DNA from: JBDKTK01 sp039680225
GTDB lineage: Bacteria > Desulfobacterota > Syntrophia > Syntrophales > UBA4778
Assembly (NCBI GenBank): GCA_039680225.1
Contig: JBDKTK010000140.1
Coordinates: 1-14,699 of the forward strand
Length of the DNA: 14,699 nt
Reading direction: 5' to 3'
Part shown: one piece after another, positions 1 through 7,403 of the stretch
Position numbering within the stretch: the stretch's first letter is position 1
Layout of the letters: each line of letters starts with the position of its first letter
Notes under the pieces: generated by a model
What the model was told of the DNA's origin: nothing
Database searches by the model: none
What the model saw: the letters and a program-made list of their open reading frames with translations, nothing else
Translations under genes and position numbers: made by a program

Positions 1-658
1 CCGCGATATTCATCCGCACAAGGGCATTCTCCTCCTTGCGGATCAGAGACTGTTCCTGGTCTTCGCCTTCGTAGGGGAGGCTGTCAATAAAGGAAGTTGC
101 CCCGTCTTCGCTGATGAAGGCGTCGAGGGAGAGGTCCCGGTTGCTCATCCGGAGGTCCATCTCCTCGATTTCGGCCTCTTTCACGTTGAGGTTCTCGGCT
201 ATCTCGGAAAACTCAGGGTGGCGGGCCGACATGCCTTCGAGCTTCTTCTTGGCCTGGTTGAGCTTGAAGAAGAGCTTCCTCTGGGCCTGGGTCGTCCCGA
301 TCTTCACGAGGCTCCAGGATTTTATGATGAAGTTCTGCATGTACGCCCTGATCCACCAGACGGCATAGGATATGAGCCTGTATCCCTTGTACGGGTCGAA
401 CTTTTTGACCGCGTGCATCAGGCCGATGTTGCCTTCCTGGATCAGATCAATTAACTTAATCCCATAATTCTTATATTCATGCGCGATCTTCACGACGAAA
501 CGCAGGTTCGAAGTGACAAGCTTCTCGGCTGCCCCGGGGTCATTGGTCTTCTTGAACCTGACCGCCAGGCCGAATTCCTCTTCCGCCGTAAGGATCGGAA
601 TCTTGTTTATCTTGGAGATATAAAGATCGAGCGCATTCGAGGTTACTAGTTCGTTCAT
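1..658 (-). CDS. rpoH: RNA polymerase heat-shock sigma factor RpoH (sigma-32 family), C-terminal part missing at window edge
   Basis: This gene encodes an alternative sigma factor that directs RNA polymerase to heat-shock promoters. Reading leftward from ATG at 658, 219 codons are open to the window edge with no stop. Region 2 is clear: residues 71-107 hold DLIQEGNIGLMHAVKKFDP, then an ISYAVWWIRAYMQ segment, the core-binding and -10-recognition helices. Residues 126-135 read QRKLFFKLNQ, close to the RpoH box that distinguishes sigma-32 from housekeeping sigma-70. Region 3 follows; region 4, which reads the -35 element, should lie outside the window. There is no long region 1.1, which fits RpoH. 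A GGAG lies 5 bases before the ATG. The gene diverges from the diadenylate cyclase/clpB run, which contains classic heat-shock genes, so its product may control its neighbours. The family call is firm; the regulatory link is inferred. Confidence 0.93.
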   Translation of the reverse strand, partial: MNELVTSNALDLYISKINKIPILTAEEEFGLAVRFKKTNDPGAAEKLVTSNLRFVVKIAHEYKNYGIKLIDLIQEGNIGLMHAVKKFDPYKGYRLISYAVWWIRAYMQNFIIKSWSLVKIGTTQAQRKLFFKLNQAKKKLEGMSARHPEFSEIAENLNVKEAEIEEMDLRMSNRDLSLDAFISEDGATSFIDSLPYEGEDQEQSLIRKEENALVRMNIA

Positions 659-689
659 CCCAGCTCCGGTACGGTTATTTAAGCGCTTT

Positions 690-718
690 AATTTATTTTT
701 TTTTGGCCGATCAGTCAA
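690..718 (-). promoter_or_regulatory. Sigma-70-like promoter for rpoH
   Basis: On the minus strand TTGACT (718-713) and TAAATT (695-690) are separated by exactly 17 bases; the spacer ends in a run of nine A. The predicted start near 683 gives a leader of about 25 bases. An 8-bp palindrome AAGCGCTT (681-688) overlaps the predicted start site and could be an operator, which is speculative. Confidence 0.5.
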
Positions 719-749
719 GTGATTTCAATAACTTGTGATACCCCGGAAC

Positions 750-777
750 TTGACATTGGCAATCCCGTTATTATTTT
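750..777 (+). promoter_or_regulatory. Sigma-70-like promoter for the diadenylate cyclase-clpB run
   Basis: A perfect -35 hexamer TTGACA (750-755) is followed after 16 bases by TATTTT (772-777), which matches four of six -10 positions. It would give a leader of about 58 bases before the ATG at 843. No convincing sigma-32 type element (CTTGAA with a CCCCAT-like box 13-15 bases on) and no CIRCE inverted repeat was found in this spacer. Confidence 0.45.
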
Positions 778-842
778 AGAACAGAATCAGGCAGTTAGAA
801 GCTAAGGCCTGGTCTGTACCAAATTCCCGATCAGGAGAACAT

Positions 843-1718
843 ATGCCCGAAAAATTAAATTCTCTCATCCTGGATTTTGCATGCCGCATGGCTGAAGAAG
901 CCGGGGCGAAGGCCATCCTGCTTTATTCCGACGTCTGCTGCGAACCGGAAGTTTTCGACAGCAGGGAAACCTCCGATTGCGAGATAATCCTGGTTTCCAG
1001 GGGAGCGGTCCCCATCCCGGAAAGGTTCAGGGAAAAGGGGCTTTACATCAATATCCCCCAAGTGAACCTCACCCGCATGGGCGAAGTCAAGGTGGCCGTA
1101 ACGAAGGGGATAGCATCCGGCCTGCTGTCCAAGGGCGACAAGGTGGTTTGCCTCACGGGCCTGCCCAAATTGGGCTACATAGACACCGTTCTGCTGATCG
1201 ACGTGGGGCGCGAGTTCGAGATCCTGACGTCAGATTTCATCTCGGGCGTTTTTGACACCGCATTTCCCGAGGTCTTTGAAGCGGTGCTGAACATTGCCCT
1301 GGAACTGGGCGCCCAGGGAAGGGAGGGGCGCCCGGTCGGTACCATTTTCGTCCTGGGCGACCACGACAGGGTGCTGCAGTTCTCGCGGCAGATGATCATC
1401 AATCCCTTCAAGGGCTATACGGAAGAGGAGCGCAACGTCCTCAACCCGGCGCTCAAGGAGACGATCAAGGAATTTTCGGCCCTCGACGGGGCCTTCATCA
1501 TAAAGGACAACGGTGTCCTTGTCTCGGCAGGGACTTACCTCAACGCCGCCCTGGAAGGGAAGGAGTTTCCGAAAGGGCTGGGGAGCAGGCACATTGCCGC
1601 GGCCGGCGTCACGGGAGCTACAAACGCGATCTCGATCGTGGTCTCCGAAACGGCCGGCACGGTCAGGATTTTCAAAAAAGGGAAAGTATTCGTAAGCATC
1701 GAAAAATCGGTGGAGTGA
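843..1718 (+). CDS. dacZ: Diadenylate cyclase (c-di-AMP synthase), DacZ/CdaZ-like with N-terminal pyruvate-kinase-C-like domain
   Basis: This 291-residue protein most likely condenses two ATP into cyclic di-AMP. The C-terminal half (about 155-290) is a DAC (DisA_N) domain: it opens with GRPVGTIFVLGD, carries the catalytic DGA motif at 215-217, GLGSRH at 245-250, and ends with IVVSETAGTVRIF. The canonical RHR motif reads R249-H250-I251, so the third position is not Arg. The N-terminal half (about 1-125) resembles the C-terminal domain of pyruvate kinase, an architecture described for archaeal DacZ; there is no transmembrane segment (unlike CdaA) and no DisA DNA-binding domain, so the enzyme should be soluble. 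AGGAG lies 5 bases before the ATG. clpB starts 15 bases after the stop, so the two are probably cotranscribed. The domain call is strong; the function of the N-terminal domain here is unknown. Confidence 0.85.
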   Translation: MPEKLNSLILDFACRMAEEAGAKAILLYSDVCCEPEVFDSRETSDCEIILVSRGAVPIPERFREKGLYINIPQVNLTRMGEVKVAVTKGIASGLLSKGDKVVCLTGLPKLGYIDTVLLIDVGREFEILTSDFISGVFDTAFPEVFEAVLNIALELGAQGREGRPVGTIFVLGDHDRVLQFSRQMIINPFKGYTEEERNVLNPALKETIKEFSALDGAFIIKDNGVLVSAGTYLNAALEGKEFPKGLGSRHIAAAGVTGATNAISIVVSETAGTVRIFKKGKVFVSIEKSVE

Positions 1719-1733
1719 AATAAAGGAGATTAT

Positions 1734-4343
1734 ATGAGATTCGATAAATTTACGCTCAAGGTCCAGGAGGCCATGCAGGACGCGCAGAAACTGGCGGACC
1801 AGTTCGGGCACCAGGGCGTTGAAGTGGAGCATTTATTCCTGGCCATGCTGAGACAGCCGGAAGGCGTCATCCAGTCCATCATGGAAAAGATCGGGGCGAA
1901 TAGCCGCAATATGGAACGCGACTTGGAGAAGGCCCTCGACCGGCTCCCCCGCGTATCCGGGGCGGGCACCGGGCAGGTGTACATCACGCCGCGGCTGAAA
2001 AACGTCCTGGACAATTCCTTCGAGGAGGCCCGGAGGCTCACCGACGAGTACGTCAGCTCCGAACATATCCTGCTGGCCATTACCCAGGACAAGCAGGGCC
2101 CGGCCTCCCAGATATTGCAGAACGCCGGTATTACCAGGGACCAGATCCTCAAAGTGCTCGTGGACATCCGCGGCAGCCAGCGGATCACCGATCCCAATCC
2201 CGAAGAGAAGTACGAGGCGCTGAAGAGGTACGCCCGCGATTTCAACGAGCTGGCGAGGGCCGGCAAATTCGACCCGGTCATCGGCAGGGATGAAGAGATC
2301 AGGAGGATCATGCAGGTGCTCTCCCGCAGGACGAAGAACAACCCCGTCCTGATCGGCGAGCCCGGTGTCGGCAAGACCGCCATTGTGGAAGGGCTTGCCC
2401 AGAGGATCGTCAACGGCGACGTCCCGGAGAGCCTCAAGACGAAGAGGATCGTCGCGCTCGATATCGGGTCCCTGATCGCGGGCGCCAAGTTCCGGGGCGA
2501 ATTCGAGGACAGGCTCAAGGCAGTGCTCAAGGAGGTCGTTGAGGCCCAGGGAGAGATCATCCTGTTCATCGACGAGATCCACACGGTCGTCGGGGCGGGC
2601 GCGGCGGAAGGCGCCATCGACGCTTCCAACATGCTCAAGCCGGCGCTGGCCCGCGGCGAGCTGCGCTGCGTGGGCGCTACAACACTTAACGAATACCGCA
2701 AGTACATCGAGAAAGACGCGGCCCTGGAAAGAAGATTCCAGCCGATCATCGTGAGGGAGCCGACCGTCGAAGACACGATTGCCATCCTGCGCGGACTGAA
2801 AGAGCGTTACGAGATCCACCACGGCGTGAGGATCAAGGACTCCGCCCTGATCGCGGCGGCGACCCTGTCCAACAGGTACATCAGCGACAGGTTCCTGCCG
2901 GACAAGGCAGTCGACCTGGTCGACGAGGCCGCATCGCGCCTGCGGATAGAGCTCGACAGCGTCCCCGCGGAAATCGACGCCATCGACAGGCGGATCATGC
3001 AGCTCGAAATCGAGAAGCAGTCCCTGACCAAGGAGACCGAGAAGGCCGCCCGCGACAGGTTGAAAAAAATAGACGGCGAGCTGGCCGATCTGAAAGAGAC
3101 CCGCAACGGCATGATGATCCACTGGAATGCCGAAAAAGAGAACATCAAGAAGATCCAGACGATAAAGAGCCAGATCGAGGAGATGAAGAACGAGGAGATG
3201 AACGCCCAGCGGGCCGGCGACCTGGCAAGGGCCGCGGAGATCCGCTACGGCCGTCTCGTCGAGCTCAACCGCGAGCTGGAAGCAGAGCAGAAACGGCTCT
3301 CCGAAGTCGAGACTGAAAAGAAGATGCTCAAGGAAGAGGTGGACGACGAAGACATCGCGCTCGTCGTCTCGAAATGGACAAACATACCTGTAGCCAGGAT
3401 GCTGGAGAGCGACGTCCAGAAACTCATTCAGATGGAAGAGAAACTCAAGCAGCGCGTTGTCGGGCAGGATGAGGCGATCAGTTCGGTTTCCAGCGCCCTG
3501 CGCAGGGCAAGGTCCGGTCTGCAGGACCCCAACCGCCCCATCGGCTCGTTCATCTTCATGGGGCCGACTGGTGTCGGCAAGACTGAACTGGCGCGCGCCC
3601 TGGCGGAGTTCATGTTCAATGACGAGCACGCCATGATCAGGATCGACATGTCGGAGTACATGGAAAAGCACTCCGTTTCCAGGCTGATCGGGGCGCCCCC
3701 GGGATACGTCGGTTACGAGGAAGGCGGATTCCTTACCGAGTCCGTCAGGAGGCGGCCTTATTCCGTCATCCTGTTTGACGAAATAGAAAAGGCGCACCAG
3801 GACGTTTTCAATATAATGCTGCAGATCCTCGATGACGGGCGGCTCACGGACGGACACGGCAGGACCGTAAATTTCCGTAACACGATCCTCATCATGACCT
3901 CTAACATCGGGGGCGAGTTTGTCTCGAACTTCACGATGAGCGAGGAGGAGAGGAGGCTCAAGACACTGGAGACACTGAGGTCGCTTTTCAGGCCGGAGTT
4001 CCTCAACAGGATAGACGATATCATCTTCTTCCGGTCGCTGACGATCTCGGACATTGACAATATCATCAATATCCAGATCGGCCTTTTACAGAAGAGGCTG
4101 GCCGGGCGCAACCTGACTATCGAATTGACAGAGAATGCAAAGAAGTATATTTCTAAGGCCGGTTACAGCCCGGTTTACGGGGCCAGGCCGCTCAAGAGGG
4201 CGATCCAGAAGATCATCGAGGACAACCTCGCGATGAAGCTCCTGGACGGCACGCTTGCGGAAGGCGACCACATTTTCGTGGATGTGAATTCCGCCGGCGA
4301 AGTTGTCATTGCGAAGGGGGAAAGGCAGGAGGCCGCGGGCTGA
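1734..4343 (+). CDS. clpB: ATP-dependent disaggregase ClpB (Hsp100)
   Basis: ClpB is a hexameric AAA+ chaperone that extracts polypeptides from aggregates together with DnaK. At 869 residues it has normal length. In order: Clp N domain (about 1-145); first AAA+ module with Walker A GEPGVGKT (208-215) and Walker B IDE (279-281); a long charged coiled-coil middle domain (about 405-535), which separates ClpB from ClpA and ClpC; second AAA+ module with GPTGVGKT (610-617), FDEIEKAH (681-688), arginine finger around R759 and sensor-2 GARPLKR (816-822). The first pore loop reads KFRGEFEDR (252-260), with Phe where Tyr is usual; the aromatic side chain is kept. No ClpP-binding tripeptide loop was recognised. 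AAGGAG sits 5 bases before the ATG. It sits between the diadenylate cyclase gene and htpX, with rpoH divergent upstream, in a stress cluster. Confidence 0.97.
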   Translation: MRFDKFTLKVQEAMQDAQKLADQFGHQGVEVEHLFLAMLRQPEGVIQSIMEKIGANSRNMERDLEKALDRLPRVSGAGTGQVYITPRLKNVLDNSFEEARRLTDEYVSSEHILLAITQDKQGPASQILQNAGITRDQILKVLVDIRGSQRITDPNPEEKYEALKRYARDFNELARAGKFDPVIGRDEEIRRIMQVLSRRTKNNPVLIGEPGVGKTAIVEGLAQRIVNGDVPESLKTKRIVALDIGSLIAGAKFRGEFEDRLKAVLKEVVEAQGEIILFIDEIHTVVGAGAAEGAIDASNMLKPALARGELRCVGATTLNEYRKYIEKDAALERRFQPIIVREPTVEDTIAILRGLKERYEIHHGVRIKDSALIAAATLSNRYISDRFLPDKAVDLVDEAASRLRIELDSVPAEIDAIDRRIMQLEIEKQSLTKETEKAARDRLKKIDGELADLKETRNGMMIHWNAEKENIKKIQTIKSQIEEMKNEEMNAQRAGDLARAAEIRYGRLVELNRELEAEQKRLSEVETEKKMLKEEVDDEDIALVVSKWTNIPVARMLESDVQKLIQMEEKLKQRVVGQDEAISSVSSALRRARSGLQDPNRPIGSFIFMGPTGVGKTELARALAEFMFNDEHAMIRIDMSEYMEKHSVSRLIGAPPGYVGYEEGGFLTESVRRRPYSVILFDEIEKAHQDVFNIMLQILDDGRLTDGHGRTVNFRNTILIMTSNIGGEFVSNFTMSEEERRLKTLETLRSLFRPEFLNRIDDIIFFRSLTISDIDNIINIQIGLLQKRLAGRNLTIELTENAKKYISKAGYSPVYGARPLKRAIQKIIEDNLAMKLLDGTLAEGDHIFVDVNSAGEVVIAKGERQEAAG

Positions 4344-4352
4344 ACAGATCTG

Positions 4353-4372
4353 AAATTTCAAATTTGAAATTT
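4353..4372. repeat. 20-bp AT-rich perfect palindrome downstream of clpB
   Basis: Bases 4353-4372 form a perfect palindrome built from alternating AAATTT-type blocks joined by C and G. A further partial copy of the unit continues to 4377, making a short tandem of about 7-base period. It lies 9 bases after the clpB stop and just before the hairpin at 4379. It may be a protein-binding site, part of a short repeat element, or an alternative folding partner in the transcript. Confidence 0.6.
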
Positions 4373-4378
4373 GAAATC

Positions 4379-4407
4379 GGGGATTTTACGGGGACCGTAA
4401 AATCCCC
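4379..4407 (+). other. Perfect 13-bp hairpin just upstream of the htpX ribosome binding site
   Basis: GGGGATTTTACGG (4379-4391) and its exact reverse complement (4395-4407) are separated by a three-base GGA loop. The stem ends four bases before the htpX Shine-Dalgarno GGAGGG (4412-4417). There is no T-run on the plus strand after it, so it is not a normal intrinsic terminator. It could attenuate or stabilise the clpB-htpX transcript, affect htpX translation, or be a leftover repeat element. The structure is certain, its role is not. Confidence 0.7.
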
Positions 4408-4422
4408 CCATGGAGGGATTAG

Positions 4423-5289
4423 ATGAACACGATTAAGACGGTATTTCTGCTGGGGGCCCTTACCGGTCTGCTGATGCTGATCGGCGGGTATTTCGGCGGC
4501 CGCCAGGGCATGGTCATCGCGTTTGCTTTTGCGGTCATCATGAATTTCGGGAGTTACTGGTTTTCCGACAAGATCGTCCTGAAAATGTACAGGGCGAGCG
4601 AGGTCAGGGAAGCGGATGCCCCCGAGCTTTATTCGATTGTAAAGAACCTTGCGCTCAAGGCGGGCCTTCCCATGCCCCGCGTTTTTGTAGTTCCCGAAGA
4701 GACGCCCAACGCCTTTGCGACCGGCCGCAATGAAAATCACGCGGTAGTGGCCGTGACACAGGGGATTCTGAGGATATTGAACAGGGACGAACTCGAAGGC
4801 GTCATCGCCCATGAGCTCTCGCATATAAAAGACAGGGACATCCTGATCGGGTCCATAGCCGCAACAATCGCGGGGGCCATCATGATGCTCGCCAACATGG
4901 CCCAGTGGGCCGCCATCTTCGGCGGCGGCCGCAGCAGCGATGACGAAGGCGGAGGAGGGGGAAATGTAATCGGATTGATTGTGATGGCCGTGCTTGCGCC
5001 CATCGCCGCCACCCTGATCCAGATGGCGATATCACGGTCGCGGGAGTACCTGGCCGACTCCGAAGGCGCCCAGGTCTGCGGAAAGCCTTTTGGGCTGGCA
5101 AACGCGCTGGAGAAACTCTCCCGGGCATCGCAGGTCGTTCCCATGGAGGACGCGAAACCCTCGACGGCCCACATGTGGATCGTTAATCCCCTTACGGGAA
5201 GGTCGCTGATGAACCTTTTCAGCACGCATCCTCCCATCGAGGAAAGAATTGCGCGCCTGAGAAGCATGGCAAAAGTTACCCCCAGGTGA
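4423..5289 (+). CDS. htpX: Membrane zinc metalloprotease HtpX
   Basis: HtpX is an M48-family inner-membrane protease that cuts misfolded membrane proteins, acting alongside FtsH. The 288-residue length is typical. Two N-terminal hydrophobic segments (about 5-24 and 29-47) are followed by the zinc site HELSH (H130, E131, H134), two further hydrophobic segments (about 141-166 and 181-203) and the third ligand E208 in SREYLADSEGA. A glycine-rich acidic loop (about 167-180) links the latter two segments. The C-terminal FSTHPPIEERIARL motif is a family hallmark. GGAGGG lies 5 bases before the ATG, directly after a perfect hairpin. htpX is heat-inducible in other bacteria; its place behind clpB suggests co-regulation, which is inferred. 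Confidence 0.96.
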   Translation: MNTIKTVFLLGALTGLLMLIGGYFGGRQGMVIAFAFAVIMNFGSYWFSDKIVLKMYRASEVREADAPELYSIVKNLALKAGLPMPRVFVVPEETPNAFATGRNENHAVVAVTQGILRILNRDELEGVIAHELSHIKDRDILIGSIAATIAGAIMMLANMAQWAAIFGGGRSSDDEGGGGGNVIGLIVMAVLAPIAATLIQMAISRSREYLADSEGAQVCGKPFGLANALEKLSRASQVVPMEDAKPSTAHMWIVNPLTGRSLMNLFSTHPPIEERIARLRSMAKVTPR

Positions 5290-5346
5290 TCCATAACACA
5301 GCAGCCACTTGAATTTGCTCACTAATTCTGTTAAGAGATCAGCCAT

Positions 5347-5943
5347 ATGGGCCGGTTACTTACATTCTTAGTGGGCATTTTCCTTTTCACGGTCGGCTTT
5401 TTGAACCCGGCCTGTGTCCTCGGAGACATCTATAAATATGTCGACGGCGAAGGCGTCATCCATATTACCAATGTCAAAACCGACACCCGCTATAAGCTTT
5501 GGATCAAGGAAACCCCCCGGGAGCGCATGGCCCGGGAGTTTGCCAAAGGCGATTACGACGAGCTTATAAAGAAGGCCGCCCTGAAGCACAACCTGGACCA
5601 ACACCTGATCCGGGCCGTCATCAAGACCGAATCGGGGTTCAACCACAAGGCTGTTTCCCGCAAGGGCGCGATGGGGCTGATGCAGCTGATGCCCGGCACG
5701 GCATCCTCGCTCAATGTCAGCGATTCCTTCGACCCCTGGTCGAACATCGACGGGGGCAGCAAGTACCTGAGGTACCTCCTCAACACCTTCAGCGGCAACC
5801 TTCCGTTGGCCCTGGCCGCTTACAATGCGGGGGAGCGCGCCGTGACGAAATACAATTACAGGATCCCGCCCTACCCGGAGACACAGACATATGTGCGTCG
5901 TGTCTTGCACCATTTCAGGAAATACAGCGACTCCACTTTATGA
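5347..5943 (+). CDS. Secreted lytic transglycosylase (SLT family) with DUF4124-like N-terminal segment
   Basis: This enzyme should cleave the MurNAc-GlcNAc bond of peptidoglycan with formation of the 1,6-anhydro ring, in the periplasm. Of 198 residues, the first 26 or so form a signal peptide (hydrophobic core LLTFLVGIFLFTVGFL). Residues 27-50 (DIYKYVDGEGVIHITN) resemble the DUF4124 motif often found before such domains. The SLT domain (about 70-190) has the catalytic Glu at E95 in VIKTESGFN, followed by SRKGAMGLMQLMPGTA and the LALAAYNAGERAV motif. The ribosome binding site is weak (AAGAGA, 8 bases before ATG); no other start keeps the signal peptide. It lies 57 bases after htpX, so it may be cotranscribed with it. 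It is a short single-domain member; the exact cellular role cannot be told. Confidence 0.92.
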   Translation: MGRLLTFLVGIFLFTVGFLNPACVLGDIYKYVDGEGVIHITNVKTDTRYKLWIKETPRERMAREFAKGDYDELIKKAALKHNLDQHLIRAVIKTESGFNHKAVSRKGAMGLMQLMPGTASSLNVSDSFDPWSNIDGGSKYLRYLLNTFSGNLPLALAAYNAGERAVTKYNYRIPPYPETQTYVRRVLHHFRKYSDSTL

Positions 5944-6023
5944 TCCTGGTCCATTAAAGCGACTGGCAGGGCAGCGCCTTTGCTGCACCCGCGATTATAG
6001 AACTTTATGAACGGGGGATTGGC

Positions 6024-6497
6024 ATGGAAGAAGAGATAAAGGGTAAAGGTTTTGTGATCAAGGACCGCAGGCAATTTGACGAAAAGGGCGATCCGAGGAA
6101 AAGCGAGGAAGAAACAGCTCCCCGGAAGGAAGGCCCTGAAGGGCCCCGGGCTGAACAAGCCGCCGGACAAAAGGCGGAACCCGGTCCCGAAACGGGATCA
6201 AGCCAGGAGACCGGCACGGGCCGCCCGCGGCGCGGCGAGGCCGACTATCCGCCCGTCACTTTCTCCGATTTCGTTGTGTCGCTCAGCACTTCCGTTATCT
6301 ATCACTTCGGCGACATACCGGACCCGGTTTCCGGGAAGGCTGAAAAGAACCTGGTTGCCGCCAAGCAGACCATCGACATTCTCGGGATCCTCGAGCAGAA
6401 GACAAGGGGAAACCTGGATGAAAACGAAAAGAAGCTGATGGAGGCGATCCTGTTCGAGCTGAGGATGAGGTACGTCAAGGAGAAGGAAAAGGCGTGA
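6024..6497 (+). CDS. DUF1844 family protein with charged N-terminal tail
   Basis: This is a 157-residue cytosolic protein of unknown function. The conserved DUF1844 part is about residues 73-150: PPVTFSDFVVSLSTSVIYHF, then LVAAKQTIDILGILEQKT and a helix ending in ELRMRYV. The first 70 residues are rich in Lys, Glu, Gly and Pro and look disordered. GGGGGA lies 5 bases before the ATG. Its stop codon overlaps the GTG start of ispE by four bases (GTGA), so translation of the two is probably coupled. No enzymatic motif is visible. The 80-base gap before it (5944-6023) holds no clear signal. Confidence 0.85.
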   Translation: MEEEIKGKGFVIKDRRQFDEKGDPRKSEEETAPRKEGPEGPRAEQAAGQKAEPGPETGSSQETGTGRPRRGEADYPPVTFSDFVVSLSTSVIYHFGDIPDPVSGKAEKNLVAAKQTIDILGILEQKTRGNLDENEKKLMEAILFELRMRYVKEKEKA

Positions 6498-7390
6498 TAA
6501 GGAAGGATTCACCGGCCAAGGTAAATTTATACCTGAAGGTATTGCGGAAACGGCCGGACGGCTATCACGAAATCGCTTCCCTCATGCAGAAGATCGACCT
6601 TGCGGACGACATGGAATTCCGCGAGGGGGAATCCGGGGTCAGGTTGTCATGCCCAAATTCCGGGCTCCCGGAGGACTCGCGGAACCTTGTCTTCAGGGCG
6701 GCCCAAATGATCCTCGCCGAAGCGGGGGAAAATAAGCTCGGCGTTGATATCGTCCTGCGCAAGCGTATCCCGACCGGGGCCGGGCTGGGCGGCGGCAGCT
6801 CCAATGCGGCCGCGACCCTCGTTGCTGTAAACGAGCTGCTGGGATTGGGTTTCGGCGAAGGGCGGCTCATGGCCATGGGAAAAAAACTGGGGGCGGATGT
6901 CCCCTTTTTCATCTACTCGGGATCGGGCGGCGGCGCGGCCTGGGCATTCGGGATCGGCGAGACCCTGAATCCGGCTGAAAACGTTCCAAGCCTATGTTTT
7001 TTATTGATTAATCCCGGGTTTGAAGTCTCGACCAGGGAGGTCTACGAAGGCCTGGGGATGACTGCACAAAAGGATTGGGAATCCGGCGAAAAAACAGAAT
7101 TGACAAATGGCCCGACTCCGTTTAACATGCCCGTTTTCAATAAGTCAGGTGGGCCGGAAGGCGTTGCAGGGATGCTCCATAACGATCTGGAATCTGTGAC
7201 CCTCAAGCTCCATCCTGAACTTAAGGATATTAAAGAAAAATTGCTGCATTATGGCGCCCTTGGCTCTCTTATGAGCGGAAGCGGACCAACCGTTTTCGGG
7301 ATTTTCAGAGACGAGAAGGATGCCTCCAGGGCAGCGGCCGGAATGAAGCGTGACAGATGGTCCCTTTTTACGGCCCGTTCGCTGGGATAA
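6494..7390 (+). CDS. ispE: 4-diphosphocytidyl-2-C-methyl-D-erythritol kinase IspE
   Basis: IspE phosphorylates CDP-methylerythritol with ATP in the MEP pathway to isoprenoid precursors. It is a GHMP kinase of 298 residues. The N-terminus reads SPAKVNLYLKVLRKRPDGYHE, with the catalytic Lys expected at K9 and the active-site Asp at D135 in LGADVPFF. The glycine-rich ATP loop PTGAGLGGGSSNAAA spans 93-107, and the C-terminal MSGSGPTVFGIF motif is present. The start is GTG, overlapping the stop of the DUF1844 gene as GTGA; AAGGAG lies 11 bases upstream inside that gene. The only alternative start, the Met codon at residue 31, would remove the substrate-binding N-terminus. tRNA-Gln begins 13 bases after the stop. 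Confidence 0.95.
   Translation: MIRKDSPAKVNLYLKVLRKRPDGYHEIASLMQKIDLADDMEFREGESGVRLSCPNSGLPEDSRNLVFRAAQMILAEAGENKLGVDIVLRKRIPTGAGLGGGSSNAAATLVAVNELLGLGFGEGRLMAMGKKLGADVPFFIYSGSGGGAAWAFGIGETLNPAENVPSLCFLLINPGFEVSTREVYEGLGMTAQKDWESGEKTELTNGPTPFNMPVFNKSGGPEGVAGMLHNDLESVTLKLHPELKDIKEKLLHYGALGSLMSGSGPTVFGIFRDEKDASRAAAGMKRDRWSLFTARSLG
7100..7128 (+). promoter_or_regulatory. Possible internal promoter in ispE for tRNA-Gln and prs
   Basis: A perfect TTGACA (7100-7105) and TAACAT (7123-7128, four of six matches) are 17 bases apart inside the ispE coding region, about 275 bases before the tRNA gene. It could provide extra transcription of tRNA-Gln and prs. Chance occurrence in coding sequence cannot be excluded. 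Confidence 0.3.
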
Positions 7391-7403
7391 AGGATTGCAA
7401 TAC

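Noticed and set aside
114..454. Open plus-strand frames at the left edge
   Set aside because: They lie opposite the rpoH coding region, whose sigma region 2 and RpoH-box motifs are clear on the minus strand.
732..770. Sigma-32 type promoter upstream of the dacZ-clpB run
   Set aside because: CTTGAC at 749 and CCCG at 764 are only about nine bases apart, too close for the usual 13-15, and the other C-runs have no partner at the right distance.
1833..3857. Long open frame on the minus strand opposite clpB (674 codons), and a second one at 1730-2785
   Set aside because: They are mirror frames of a GC-rich, strongly conserved clpB coding sequence. The proteins are Leu/Asp/Val-rich or Ser/Arg-rich with no domain, and clpB itself is complete.
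4379..4407. Intrinsic terminator after clpB
   Set aside because: The stem is strong, but it is followed by CCATGGAGGG with no T-run, and the htpX ribosome binding site comes straight after.
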